A stretch of 40,660 nt of DNA from Actinomycetota bacterium (lineage in GTDB: Bacteria > Actinomycetota > Acidimicrobiia > Acidimicrobiales > Ilumatobacteraceae). Made by a program: the position numbers and the translations under genes. The notes under the pieces were generated by a model. That model saw only the letters and a program-made list of their open reading frames with translations, searched no databases and was not told the DNA's origin. The first letter of the stretch is position 1; each line of letters starts with the position of its first letter. The stretch spans positions 1 to 40,660 of the forward strand of contig JAPKZX010000067.1 of NCBI GenBank assembly GCA_026393575.1. The letters are read 5' to 3'. This document shows positions 1 to 9,657 of the stretch, one piece after another.

Positions 1-4
1 CAGA

Positions 5-1318
5 TTATTTGATAGCTGCGAAGCCCAATTCAAGGTCGGCCAAGATGTCGGCAATTGATTCAAGACCAACAGACAAACGCACGAGTCCAGGTGCAACACC
101 TGCAGAAAGTTGTTCTGCTTCGGTCAACTGGCTGTGAGTTGTAGATGCTGGGTGAATCACGAGGCTGCGAACATCGCCGATGTTTGCAACATGGCTATGC
201 AATTGCAATGCCTCTACAAACTTCTGACCAGCTTCGCGGCCACCCTTTACTTCGAATGCGATAACTGAACCAAAGCCCTTACCACCGAAGTATTTCTTCG
301 CACGATCGTGCCATGGGCTTGATGGCAAGCCGGCGTAGTTGATGCTGGCGACAGCACCTTGCTTCTGCAAGAACTCTGCAACCTTTGCTGCGTTCTCCCA
401 GTGACGATCCATGCGCAACGAAAGGGTTTCGACACCCTGCAAGATGCTCCACGCATTGAATGGGCTTGCTGACATACCAAGGTCACGCAACATTTGTACG
501 CGTGCTTTGATGATGTATGAACCTGCACCAAGTGCTGGCCAATACGCAAGACCGTGATACGACGGATCTGGTTCGGTGAAGTTCGGGAAGCGACCACTGG
601 CTGCGAAGTCAAACTTGCCGCCGTCGATGATTGCACCAGCGATTGCTGTGCCATGACCACCGAGGAACTTTGTTGCTGAGTGAACAACAATGTCTGCACC
701 CCACTCAAGTGGGCGAATGCCGTATGGCGTTGGCACTGTGTTATCGAGCATCAATGGGATGCCGTGTGCATGTGCAACTTTCGATACGCCTTCGATGTCG
801 AAGATGTCGTTCTTTGGGTTTGCAAGTACTTCGCCGAAGAACAGTTTTGTGTTTGGACGAATTGCGCTCTTCCACTGCTCAAGATCATCTGGGTTGTCAA
901 CAAACGTGACCTCGATACCCATTTTTGGAAATGTGTAATGCAACAAGTTGTATGTGCCGCCGTACAACGACGGAGAAGCAACGATGTGGCTGCCAGCCTC
1001 AGCAAGCGTGAGAATGCCAAGCGTTGCTGCGCTCTGACCAGAGGACACCACGAGTGCGCCAGGAAGGCCAACTGCAGTTGCTGTGCCACCTTCGAGGTCT
1101 GACAAGCGAGCTTCAAGAACACCAGTAGTTGGGTTCATCAGACGTGTGTAGATGTTTCCGATTTCAGCAAGCGCAAACAGATTTGCTGCGTGCTGAGAGT
1201 CGCGGAATTGGTACGACGTTGTCTGATAGATAGGAACCGCGCGTGCACCAGTCGCTGAGTCTGGTGTTTGGCCGGCGTGAATTTGGCGGGTATCGAAGCC
1301 CCACTGTGGTGTTGTCAT
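5..1318 (-). CDS. metY: O-acetylhomoserine sulfhydrylase (Cys/Met metabolism PLP enzyme)
   Basis: A 437-aa member of the Cys/Met-metabolism PLP-dependent family. The N-terminus (WGFDTRQIHAGQTPD), the length of about 430 aa and the PLP-lysine motif HSATKFLGGHGTA match O-acetylhomoserine sulfhydrylases rather than the shorter (about 380-aa) cystathionine gamma-synthases. Family knowledge: it makes homocysteine (or methionine, with methanethiol) from O-acetylhomoserine and sulfide in the cytoplasm. The gene is complete; its TAA stop lies only a few bases from the window edge. The start ATG has no Shine-Dalgarno, but a TAGGGT box sits 8 nt upstream with a TTGGTT -35 at 17 bp, so translation is probably leaderless. 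It is separated from the upstream ilvC gene by a terminator, so it is likely its own transcription unit. No metX is visible in the window. Confidence 0.9.
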   Translation of the reverse strand: MTTPQWGFDTRQIHAGQTPDSATGARAVPIYQTTSYQFRDSQHAANLFALAEIGNIYTRLMNPTTGVLEARLSDLEGGTATAVGLPGALVVSSGQSAATLGILTLAEAGSHIVASPSLYGGTYNLLHYTFPKMGIEVTFVDNPDDLEQWKSAIRPNTKLFFGEVLANPKNDIFDIEGVSKVAHAHGIPLMLDNTVPTPYGIRPLEWGADIVVHSATKFLGGHGTAIAGAIIDGGKFDFAASGRFPNFTEPDPSYHGLAYWPALGAGSYIIKARVQMLRDLGMSASPFNAWSILQGVETLSLRMDRHWENAAKVAEFLQKQGAVASINYAGLPSSPWHDRAKKYFGGKGFGSVIAFEVKGGREAGQKFVEALQLHSHVANIGDVRSLVIHPASTTHSQLTEAEQLSAGVAPGLVRLSVGLESIADILADLELGFAAIK

Positions 1319-1326
1319 AGGGCGAA

Positions 1327-1355
1327 ACCCTATCCGTCAATTCCCGACCAACCAA
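1327..1355 (-). promoter_or_regulatory. Candidate promoter of metY
   Basis: Reading on the minus strand there is TTGGTT, a 17-bp spacer, TAGGGT, and then 8 nt to the ATG. The short distance implies a leaderless mRNA. No SAM riboswitch-like structure fits in the 122-bp gap. Confidence 0.45.
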
Positions 1356-1384
1356 CTCGGGTATTCGCCCCAACCCTGGATACG

Positions 1385-1414
1385 AAAAAGGGACCCGCCG
1401 AAGCGAGCCCCTTT
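1385..1414 (-). terminator. Intrinsic terminator after ilvC
   Basis: On the minus strand an inverted repeat (AAAGGGGCTCGC / GCGGGTCCCTTT with G-U pairs) closes a TTCG tetraloop and runs into five T residues. It begins about 27 bp after the ilvC stop codon and should end the ilvBNC transcript before metY. Confidence 0.85.
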
Positions 1415-1440
1415 CTCTGATTCTTCGCTGTGTGAAGGAA

Positions 1441-3022
<1,582 letters not shown>

Positions 3023-3026
<4 letters not shown>

Positions 3027-4780
3027 TTGAGGAACTCCCTTCGGCTTTCTTGATTCGGATGCAACAACACTTCATCGTTGCTCGCACCTGCAGGAACCAT
3101 TGGAAAAACTTTTTCGAATTCTTCAACACGGAACTCAACAACAACAGAACGATCGTTGATGCTGTTCGCCAGTGCAATCGCTTCATCAATCTCATCGACC
3201 GATTCCACACGAATTCCAACACAACCCATTGCTTCGGCCCACTTCACGAAGTCAGGACAACCAGCAAGATCTACTTCGGAATAACGTTCTCCGTAGAACA
3301 TCTCTTGCCACTGACGCACCATGCCGAGGTATGTGTTGTTCAAGATGGCAATCTTCACGTGAATGCCTTCAGTTGTTGCCGTAACAAGTTCTTGCGCAGT
3401 CATTTGGAAACAACCATCGCCATCAATGGCCCAAACCGTGCGTTCTGGCTTTGCTGCTTTTGCACCAATTGCTGCAGGCACCGAGAAACCCATTGTTCCG
3501 AGGCCACCAGAGTTCACCCATGTATATGGCTCGTTGAATTCCCAGAACAAACTTGTCCACATCTGATGCTGTCCAACACCACTGACAACAATCGTGCCTT
3601 CAGGTGCTGCATCGCGCAGTTTTTCCAAACAGAATTGCGGCTTCAGTTTGTCGCCAGGACCAGACATGTCATATGTAAGTGGGAATTGCTCTTTCCAACC
3701 ATTGACACGACTACGCCATGGAGTGATATCTGTTGCAGAAACGCCTTCAGCCATTAGTTCTTTGATGGCTTTCAGAAGTTCTTCCACCACTTGTCGACAG
3801 TCGCCAACAATAGGCACATCAGGCTTACGAACTTTGCCTTGCTCTGCAGGGTCGATGTCTACGTGAATGATTTTTGCATCTTGTGCAAACGAATTCACTT
3901 TGCCAGTGACGCGGTCATCGAATCGAGACCCCAATGCAATCAGCAAGTCGCTCTTCTGCATTGCGGTAATTGCAGTTGCAGTTCCATGCATACCTGGCAT
4001 GCCGTAACACAAAGGATGATTATCTGGGAATGCACCACGTGCCATGAGGGTGGTAACAACTGGAATCTGCAACAACTCTGCAAGTTCCTTCACAACTTCA
4101 GCCGCACGCGCTTTCAACACGCCGCCACCTAAGTACAGAACTGGTTTTTCAGAAGCAAGAATCAGCTTTGCTGCTTCCTTAATCATCTTTGGATGACCCT
4201 TTACATTTGGCCGATATCCAGGAAGTGAATCAACTACTTCTTCATCTGTTGGCCAATGCCATGTCATGGTGTTTTGCAACACGTCTTTTGGCATGTCGAT
4301 AAGTACAGGACCGGGACGACCAGTAGTTGCAATGTAAAAAGCTTGGCGAACTGCCATTGGAATATCTTCAGCACGCATCACAAGTTCGTTGTGCTTGGTA
4401 ACGCTTCGCGTAATGCCAACGGTGTCGCATTCTTGGAACGCATCTGTACCGATTGCAGACGTTGACACTTGACCAGTGATACACACCATTGGAATGCTGT
4501 CCATGAACGCATCGCACAATGGCGTGACCATGTTGGTTGCAGCCGGACCGCTTGTCACCATGGCAACACCAGGCCGACCAGTGACGTGTGCATAACCCTG
4601 GGCCATGTGCCCAGCACCTTGTTCATGTCGAACGAGAACGTGTCTGATGCTTGACTTCAACAGCGGGTCATAGGCAGGAAGGATGCAGCCGCCTGGCAGA
4701 CCAAACATGATCTCGACGTTTTCCATCTCGAGAGAGCGAATGAGAGCCTCGGCTCCTGTGAGTGTCTCTTTTGTGGACAT
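3023..4780 (-). CDS. ilvB: Acetolactate synthase large (catalytic) subunit
   Basis: A 585-aa thiamine diphosphate enzyme joining two pyruvates (or pyruvate and 2-oxobutyrate). The N-terminal ThDP pyrimidine domain contains the catalytic glutamate in VRHEQGAGHMAQGYA. The central FAD domain follows, then the C-terminal ThDP domain with GDG...NN (from WAIDGDGCFQMTAQE to AILNNTYLGM). An upstream in-frame start exists, but the ATG at 4780 (MSTKETLTG) is chosen because AGGAG lies 7 nt before it and the longer extension would run back through the leader toward the terminator hairpin. The gene sits behind a leader peptide/attenuator, so valine/leucine supply probably controls transcription, in addition to allosteric control through IlvN. 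Confidence 0.96.
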
Positions 4781-4830
4781 CTGATGTCTCCTAATTGTGA
4801 TTGCAATAACTACAAGTGTGGCGAGAAATG

Positions 4831-4856
4831 AAAAAACCACCCGGAAGGGTGGTTTT
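4831..4856 (-). terminator. Attenuator terminator in the ilvB leader
   Basis: On the minus strand AAAACCACCC-TTCC-GGGTGGTTTTTT forms a perfect 10-bp stem with a tetraloop and a U-tract. It lies between the leader-peptide stop and the ilvB ribosome-binding site, about 50 bp upstream of the ilvB start. This is where a transcriptional attenuator would act. Confidence 0.85.
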
Positions 4857-4857
4857 C

Positions 4858-4885
4858 AGCGCGTTCGGCATGGTGCCGACGCGCT
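4858..4885 (-). promoter_or_regulatory. Leader hairpin preceding the ilv attenuator
   Basis: Arms AGCGCGTCGGCA and TGCCGAACGCGCT pair over 12 bp with one bulged base and a 3-nt loop. The hairpin overlaps the leader-peptide stop codon and abuts the terminator stem. It could be the pause or alternative hairpin of the attenuator; how the structures exchange is inferred. Confidence 0.65.
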
Positions 4886-4931
4886 ACAGAACTACTACGA
4901 CGAGTACTGAGGTGGTGAACTCCGTTGTCAT
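4884..4931 (-). CDS. Branched-chain leader peptide (ilv attenuator), 15 aa
   Basis: The reading frame encodes MTTEFTTSVLVVVVL followed by TAG. Seven of the last seven residues are branched-chain amino acids (five Val, two Leu). The stop codon lies in a stable hairpin, followed by an intrinsic terminator and then the ilvB ribosome-binding site. This is the arrangement of leader peptides that sense valine/leucine charging in other bacteria, including actinobacterial ilvBNC operons. The ATG begins 5 nt after the stop of the upstream DUF2752 gene. A CAGACT box 7 nt before the ATG would make the leader mRNA leaderless. It is too short for ordinary gene calling; its function is inferred from composition and context. 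Confidence 0.85.
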   Translation of the reverse strand: MTTEFTTSVLVVVVL

Positions 4932-4936
4932 TGGGT

Positions 4937-5251
4937 TCAGTCTGCCACCCGTTCGTACGGGTTCGCAACCCCCAAAACCTGGGCGGGCACCACATGCCCA
5001 GTTGCCACGAGAGCCCCCACTACCAGGAGAAAGATGGTCACACCAGCATTGAGTTTGATGGCCGAGACAAGGTCCCCTGACAGCACATAGAGACCAGCAC
5101 GAGTTCCCCCGCAACTGGGGCAGGCAATACCCGTGATGCGCTGCAGTGGGCACAGGCTCGGCTGGTGGTCTAAATACTTAGCCAACCTTTGCGTGGCGGG
5201 GCTGGCCAGAACGACTCCAGCCAACCCCAACAGCAGCGTTCTATCCCTCAC
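4937..5251 (-). CDS. DUF2752 family membrane protein
   Basis: A 104-aa membrane protein with the DUF2752 signature CPLQRITGIACPSCGGTRAG (Cys-Pro ... CPSCGGTRA) at about residues 34-53 and two or three hydrophobic segments. Its biochemical role is unknown; family members are often found beside RDD or TM2 proteins. It starts at GTG and overlaps the upstream RDD gene by 11 bp, so the two are probably co-translated. Its 3' end carries the predicted promoter of the ilv leader. Confidence 0.8.
   Translation of the reverse strand: MRDRTLLLGLAGVVLASPATQRLAKYLDHQPSLCPLQRITGIACPSCGGTRAGLYVLSGDLVSAIKLNAGVTIFLLVVGALVATGHVVPAQVLGVANPYERVAD
4939..4968 (-). promoter_or_regulatory. Candidate ilv leader promoter with inverted repeat
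   Basis: On the minus strand TTGCGA, an 18-bp spacer and CAGACT lie 7 nt before the leader-peptide ATG. The spacer contains the inverted repeat ACCCGT-ACGA-ACGGGT (4947-4962), which could be an operator. The promoter would lie in the last codons of the DUF2752 gene. Confidence 0.45.
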
Positions 5252-5663
5252 GTACCACCGTGGTTTTCGCGATGTAGTCCCACACGCCTTGTCGACCTGG
5301 CACTACCAAAATCAAAACTGCACTGATAAGCCCTGTGATGCCTGTGATGGTACCGAGCACAATCTTTCCCAATCCTTCACGTAACAGCATTTGCGTCATG
5401 GTCGCTGGTGCGCCGGTATTGAAATCAACAATTTTGAGTTTCAACATTTTCTTTGCTGGTGACGTGGACTGTTGCCACAACACGATGCTCCAGATCAGCC
5501 AACCAATTCCACAAGTAACGACAAAGAGCAACGAATCAAGGAGCAGTGCCCCAAAGCGAACACCATTGTCACAAGGAATAACAGAACCTGAACCAGAACT
5601 TCCGAAACTATTGCTTCCTGTTGGCGGAGGTGGTGGCGGTGGTGTGGAAAATGGATCAGACAT
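5241..5663 (-). CDS. RDD family membrane protein
   Basis: A 140-aa protein. Residues 1-30 are a low-complexity Pro/Gly/Ser segment with a run of seven prolines. An RDD domain follows, with RFGALLLDSLL (Arg-Asp positions) in the first transmembrane segment, the conserved SPAKKMLKLKIVD...TG loop and a C-terminal GRQGVWDYIAKT motif. RDD proteins are small polytopic membrane proteins of mostly unknown, possibly transport, function. The ATG at 5663 is chosen over an upstream in-frame start because GGGAG lies about 7 nt before it. Confidence 0.82.
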   Translation of the reverse strand: MSDPFSTPPPPPPPTGSNSFGSSGSGSVIPCDNGVRFGALLLDSLLFVVTCGIGWLIWSIVLWQQSTSPAKKMLKLKIVDFNTGAPATMTQMLLREGLGKIVLGTITGITGLISAVLILVVPGRQGVWDYIAKTTVVREG

Positions 5664-5685
5664 CGAAGTCTCCCTATAAATAACA

Positions 5686-5706
5686 AGCAGGCGAATAGAA
5701 CCTGCT
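5686..5706. repeat. Inverted repeat in the divergent RDD/dehalogenase spacer
   Basis: AGCAGG and CCTGCT are separated by 9 nt in the 99-bp divergent spacer between the RDD gene and the haloalkane dehalogenase. It could be an operator, but six-base arms are weak evidence. Nothing else is clear in this spacer. Confidence 0.25.
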
Positions 5707-5762
5707 CGGCACATCGTAAGCCATCAGGGTTTAGCGTGTGAACAACCAACGAAGGGTCCCAC

Positions 5763-6683
5763 ATGAAATTTGCACGCACTCCAGATGATCGCTTCACCAA
5801 TCTCCCCGACTGGCCGTACGAACCGCATTACACAGATGTTTCAGCTGGTGACGGAACCTCTGACACATTGCGTGTTGCACATCACGAAGGCGGGCCGAAA
5901 GACGCAAAGACGACCGTGTTATTAATGCACGGGGAACCAAGTTGGTCCTTTTTGTATCGCAAGATGATGGCTCTTCACGTTGCAGCGGGCCATCGCGTCA
6001 TTGCACCAGACCTCATTGGATTTGGTCGCAGCGATAAGCCGTTGCAAACAACTGATTACACATATGAACGACATGTTGCGTGGATGAACGAATGGCTGAA
6101 CAAAAATGACTTCACTGGAATGACTTTCGTTGGCCAAGACTGGGGCGGGCTCATTGGTCTGCGTCTTGTCACCGCCAATGTCAATCGTTTCGATCGCATT
6201 GTCGTAGCTAATACTGGTTTGCCACTCGCTACCCGTGAACCATCAGACGCATTCCGTGCGTGGCAGAAATTCTCCCAAGAGGTTCCTGTTTTTGACGTGG
6301 GAATGATGATGAGTGGTGGATCAAAGACTGAATTGGCTCCCGAAGTAATTGCTGCCTATAACGCCCCATTCCCCGACGAGTCTTATAAGTCCGCTGCACG
6401 CATCTTCCCTACCTTGTACCCAGACGGCGCTGACCATCCCTCAAACATTGCCAACACAAAGGCATGGGAAGTGCTGCGAGCATGGAACAAACCACTGCTC
6501 ACGGCCTTCACCGATGGTGACCCCATCACGAGGGGCGGGCACAAGACATTCCAGCAAGAAGTACCTGGAGCAAAGGGGCAGGCACACACCCTCATTGCCG
6601 GTGGTGGCCACTTCCTACAGGAAGACAAAGGTGAAGAATTCGCCGCAGTAGTGAATGCATTTATCGCAGCTAACCCTGTCTAA
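5763..6683 (+). CDS. Haloalkane dehalogenase, subfamily HLD-I
   Basis: A 306-aa alpha/beta hydrolase. The oxyanion region is HGEPSWSFLYRKM (residues 56-68). The nucleophile elbow is GQDWGG, with Asp126 and the halide-binding Trp127. The acid is probably in TDGDPITRG (about Asp253), and the catalytic His283 lies in AGGGHFLQED. An aspartate nucleophile followed by Trp, with acid after strand 7, and a length near 310 aa match the DhlA/DhmA-type HLD-I subfamily. These enzymes hydrolyse carbon-halogen bonds to alcohols; the natural substrate is unknown. AAGGG lies 6 nt before the ATG. The gene is divergent from the RDD gene and 80 bp before ino1. Epoxide hydrolase is the main alternative but is less likely given the HGEP and DWGG motifs. 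Confidence 0.88.
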   Translation: MKFARTPDDRFTNLPDWPYEPHYTDVSAGDGTSDTLRVAHHEGGPKDAKTTVLLMHGEPSWSFLYRKMMALHVAAGHRVIAPDLIGFGRSDKPLQTTDYTYERHVAWMNEWLNKNDFTGMTFVGQDWGGLIGLRLVTANVNRFDRIVVANTGLPLATREPSDAFRAWQKFSQEVPVFDVGMMMSGGSKTELAPEVIAAYNAPFPDESYKSAARIFPTLYPDGADHPSNIANTKAWEVLRAWNKPLLTAFTDGDPITRGGHKTFQQEVPGAKGQAHTLIAGGGHFLQEDKGEEFAAVVNAFIAANPV

Positions 6684-6750
6684 CTAGGCATAAAGCCATA
6701 CGGGGCAATGGCAACGGGTAGCAAAGCAGGGCACAGTGTCTCGGTTCGCC

Positions 6751-6756
6751 TAGCCT
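6751..6756 (+). promoter_or_regulatory. Leaderless -10 box of ino1 (TAGCCT)
   Basis: TAGCCT ends exactly 7 nt before the ATG, and no Shine-Dalgarno is present. The rest of the 80-bp spacer after the dehalogenase shows no terminator. Confidence 0.5.
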
Positions 6757-6763
6757 GAATGAC

Positions 6764-8089
6764 ATGTCTGAACCCCGTACTATCGCCCCTGCTGAAGGAA
6801 AGCTCGGTGTCCTCACCGTTGGCCTCGGCGCAGTGGCTTCCACTCTCATCGCTGGCGTCGAATTAGCCAAGCGTGGCCAAGGAAAGCCGATTGGCTCCAT
6901 GACCCAAATGGGCACTATCCGCCTTGGGAAGCGCACCGAAAAGCGCAACCCACTTGTGCAGGACTTTGTTCCGCTCGCACGCCTTGAAGACATCGTGTGG
7001 GGAGCTTGGGATGTGTTTCCTGACGACGCCTATGTTGCTGCATCACGTGCCGGCGTTTTGGAACAGGGCAAGCACATTGAAGCCATCTCTGACGTCTTGC
7101 GCGACATTCGCCCAATGAAAGCAGCGTTCGAACGCAAGTATGCGCGCAACCTTGATGGCGAACACATCATGGCCGTTAGTGGCAAGCGAGAAATGTTGAA
7201 CGGCATTCGTGCCGACATCAACCGCTTCCGCGATGAGAAAAAAGTGGATCGCCTTGTCATGATCTGGTGCGCAAGTACCGAGATCTACATCGAGCCAGGA
7301 CCACAGCACGCAAGCATCGAAGCATTTGAAAAAGCAATCGACGCAAACGACGACGCCATCGCGCCATCAATGTTGTACGCATACGCAGCAATTCTTGAGC
7401 ACGTTCCTTTCGCAAACGGTTCGCCAAACCTTGCTGTTGACATGCCATTCCTTCGTCAACTTGCCACAGACACCAATGTCGCAATTTCTGGTAAAGACTT
7501 CAAGACCGGTCAGACACTGATGAAAACAGTGCTTGCACCAATGTTGAAGGCTCGTCAGCTTGGTCTTGCTGGTTGGTACAGCACAAACATCTTGGGTAAC
7601 CGTGACGGTGAAGTTCTAGATGCTCCTGAAAACTTCAAGACAAAAGAAGAATCAAAGCTCGGTGTACTTGAAGACATTCTTGACCCAAGCAACAACCCAG
7701 ACCTTTATGGAAATGTCTTTCACAAGGTCAGTATCAACTACTACCCACCACGTGGCGACAACAAAGAAGGCTGGGACAACATCGACATCTTCGGCTGGAT
7801 GGGTTACCCCATGCAGATCAAAGTCGACTTCCTCTGTCGTGACAGCATCCTTGCTGCCCCACTTGCACTCGACCTGATTTTGTATTCAGACCTTGCACAA
7901 CGTGCTGGCCTTGGTGGCATCCAGGAATGGTTGTCCTTCTATTACAAGAGCCCACAAGTTGCACCAGGCCTTCATGCCGAACACGATTTGTTTGTACAGC
8001 TTGAAAAACTGCACAACACCTTGCGTTGGTTGATGAATGAAGATCAGATCACACATCTTGGTCGCGAATACTACGACGACGTCGATTAA
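6764..8089 (+). CDS. ino1: Inositol-3-phosphate synthase
   Basis: A 441-aa cytoplasmic NAD-dependent lyase/isomerase that converts glucose 6-phosphate to 1L-myo-inositol 3-phosphate. The N-terminal Rossmann motif is GVLTVGLGAVASTLIAG (about residues 15-31). Family blocks include WCASTEIY, FVNGSP-like FANGSPNLAVDMP, SGKDFKTGQTLMKTVLAP and the NILGNRDGEVLDAPENFKTKEESK segment with catalytic lysines. In actinobacteria the product feeds phosphatidylinositol, phosphatidylinositol mannosides and mycothiol. The DUF3054 gene starts 3 bp after the stop, suggesting cotranscription. Translation probably begins on a leaderless mRNA. Confidence 0.95.
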   Translation: MSEPRTIAPAEGKLGVLTVGLGAVASTLIAGVELAKRGQGKPIGSMTQMGTIRLGKRTEKRNPLVQDFVPLARLEDIVWGAWDVFPDDAYVAASRAGVLEQGKHIEAISDVLRDIRPMKAAFERKYARNLDGEHIMAVSGKREMLNGIRADINRFRDEKKVDRLVMIWCASTEIYIEPGPQHASIEAFEKAIDANDDAIAPSMLYAYAAILEHVPFANGSPNLAVDMPFLRQLATDTNVAISGKDFKTGQTLMKTVLAPMLKARQLGLAGWYSTNILGNRDGEVLDAPENFKTKEESKLGVLEDILDPSNNPDLYGNVFHKVSINYYPPRGDNKEGWDNIDIFGWMGYPMQIKVDFLCRDSILAAPLALDLILYSDLAQRAGLGGIQEWLSFYYKSPQVAPGLHAEHDLFVQLEKLHNTLRWLMNEDQITHLGREYYDDVD

Positions 8090-8092
8090 CTC

Positions 8093-8446
8093 ATGACTCG
8101 CTCTGCAGTTCGGGCTTTTCTCTTTGACGCTCTCTGCGTGCTCGTGATGGTTGTTATTGGAACGCGTAATCACGACACCGATACAGGCATCAATGGAGTG
8201 CTCTATGTGGCAGCTCCATTCTGGATTGCAGTATTTATCGCCCACGTTGCACCAATAATGCAACGCACACCTGCGGAACCGAACAAGTACGTCGTGTGGG
8301 GATACACCGTTGTAATGGGAATGGTGCTGCGCAATTACGTATTTGATCGCGGTACCGCACCTGCGTTCATCATTGTTGCAAGCGTATTTCTCGGGGCCAC
8401 CATGCTCGGCTGGCGTGCAGTGCTAGCTCGTCGTACTGCTAACTAG
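8093..8446 (+). CDS. DUF3054 family membrane protein
   Basis: A 117-aa protein with about four hydrophobic helices. The conserved start (AFLFDALCVLVMVVIGTRNHD) and the NKYVVWGYTVVMGMVLRNYVFDRG block fit DUF3054. The function is unknown. It starts 3 bp after ino1 and so is probably in the same operon. Its last 8 bp overlap the 3' end of the convergent cassette gene, inside a 20-bp palindrome that holds both stop codons. Confidence 0.85.
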   Translation: MTRSAVRAFLFDALCVLVMVVIGTRNHDTDTGINGVLYVAAPFWIAVFIAHVAPIMQRTPAEPNKYVVWGYTVVMGMVLRNYVFDRGTAPAFIIVASVFLGATMLGWRAVLARRTAN

Positions 8447-8452
8447 CAGTAC
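8433..8452. repeat. Palindrome spanning both stop codons of a convergent pair
   Basis: GTACTGCTA-AC-TAGCAGTAC is a perfect 9-bp inverted repeat with a 2-nt centre. The TAG of the plus-strand DUF3054 gene and the TAG of the minus-strand cassette gene lie in its two arms. There is no T-tract, but it could form a 3'-end hairpin in either transcript. Confidence 0.6.
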
Positions 8453-9653
8453 CCAGTAATCCCAGAAATTCATCGAGCCCAGAACACCGCGCTACTGCAG
8501 CGTGCAGGAACGCAATACCTTCCACTACAGACTCTTTGACCCGCAACAACGGCACATCTACAACTGCATAAATGTTGCCCTCCTGAAGGACAAGTTTGGC
8601 GTTAATTAGTTCTGCATTGAGACTAAGGACTTCCAACATGGTCGCCTCAGTTAACGAAGTTGAGCGTGCAATCGGAGCGGATAACCGCACAATGTCTGGA
8701 CCTTCGATCGCGTCGAGTATCTGTGCAGAAATTGTGATGTCATCCGAACTGAAAGAGATCTGGTGGTTTGAATGACTGATGTCTTCATCACTTAGTTGAA
8801 AACCGCATTCTGTGAACGAATTGACCAACGGTCCAAAGAACCTGACAAACGGTTCATAGACAGCAGGAACACAGATACCCCAATCGTCACCCGTCACATA
8901 CATCCACTCTGGTTCTGCCCCATCGACAATGAGAGTAATTTCGCCGCCACGTGGAGTGGCGCGGATGGCACGCCATAGGTAAAACCCATGAATCACCAAA
9001 GATGTCTCACCAAGCGTTTCTGCACGCATAGTGCCAGACACTGGCGACGCACCCCAACGTGACCAATCCGATGTGTGTTGCACCCACATGTCACCAATTT
9101 GAAATGAGGTAAATGCAGGCATTGAATTCTCTTGGTCGAGCGTGATGTCTGAGAATGAATTGAAATAGCTTTCTGCTACACGGTGCAACATGTCTGCTTT
9201 TACTACCGCGGTGCAGCGTCCTTCATTGTCATCGCGTACTTCGAAAAATGTTTCAATTTCCTCATCTTCATGATTTCCTACGGGATAATCCGCGCAAACA
9301 TATTCATCGCCAGAACGAGCAATCAGAACATTTTCACCAGCATGATGTGTCACTGTGACGTCACCATAGGCTGCGGCAAGACTCGCAAGAGACTGCAGAA
9401 AGGTATCAGTGAGAGCTACAGGTTGCCATGGGTCAGTGGAGTCGCCGGCAGCATCGAGCCACGAGTGAATCATGGAACCCGAGACAAACCACCGGCGAGT
9501 TGCATGTCCAAGTGATTTCACCCACACACGATCTGCAGATTTAACACTGCCCGCAAACGCAGTCTTTAGAGCGAGCACCCGGTTGATCTGCGTGAGAGAG
9601 ATTGTCATTGACCATTTCTCTAGGCCTTCTTGAAAAAGTGTTTGAAGCATCAT
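8439..9653 (-). CDS. Uncharacterised cassette protein B2 (YbjN-like C-terminus)
   Basis: I do not recognise this 404-aa protein as a named family. It is clearly a paralogue of the protein at 10279-11439: both share a D-W-x-x-(W/F)-G segment (here SDWSRWGA, 195-202), a W-G block (DDWGI, 256-260), an IRLS/VRLS block and an identical KLVLQE (here 353-358) in a C-terminal domain that resembles YbjN/CesT-type chaperone-fold proteins. Residues of about 78-265 have a rhythm that recalls two sliding-clamp-like domains; this is a weak visual resemblance only. No signal peptide or membrane segment is seen, so it is probably cytoplasmic. The ATG at 9653 is favoured because AAGGGG lies about 9 nt upstream and the small partner gene stops 4 bp before it; a start at residue 16 is also possible. 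Confidence 0.7.
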   Translation of the reverse strand: MMLQTLFQEGLEKWSMTISLTQINRVLALKTAFAGSVKSADRVWVKSLGHATRRWFVSGSMIHSWLDAAGDSTDPWQPVALTDTFLQSLASLAAAYGDVTVTHHAGENVLIARSGDEYVCADYPVGNHEDEEIETFFEVRDDNEGRCTAVVKADMLHRVAESYFNSFSDITLDQENSMPAFTSFQIGDMWVQHTSDWSRWGASPVSGTMRAETLGETSLVIHGFYLWRAIRATPRGGEITLIVDGAEPEWMYVTGDDWGICVPAVYEPFVRFFGPLVNSFTECGFQLSDEDISHSNHQISFSSDDITISAQILDAIEGPDIVRLSAPIARSTSLTEATMLEVLSLNAELINAKLVLQEGNIYAVVDVPLLRVKESVVEGIAFLHAAVARCSGLDEFLGLLGTAS

Positions 9654-9657
9654 TTAC

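Noticed and set aside
3050-3757. 235-codon open frame on the plus strand opposite ilvB
   Set aside because: Shadow of the conserved acetolactate synthase gene; composition is implausible for a protein.
4791-4931. T-box riboswitch or other riboswitch upstream of ilvB
   Set aside because: No T-box sequence or specifier-loop layout is visible; the Val/Leu-rich leader peptide explains the terminator better.
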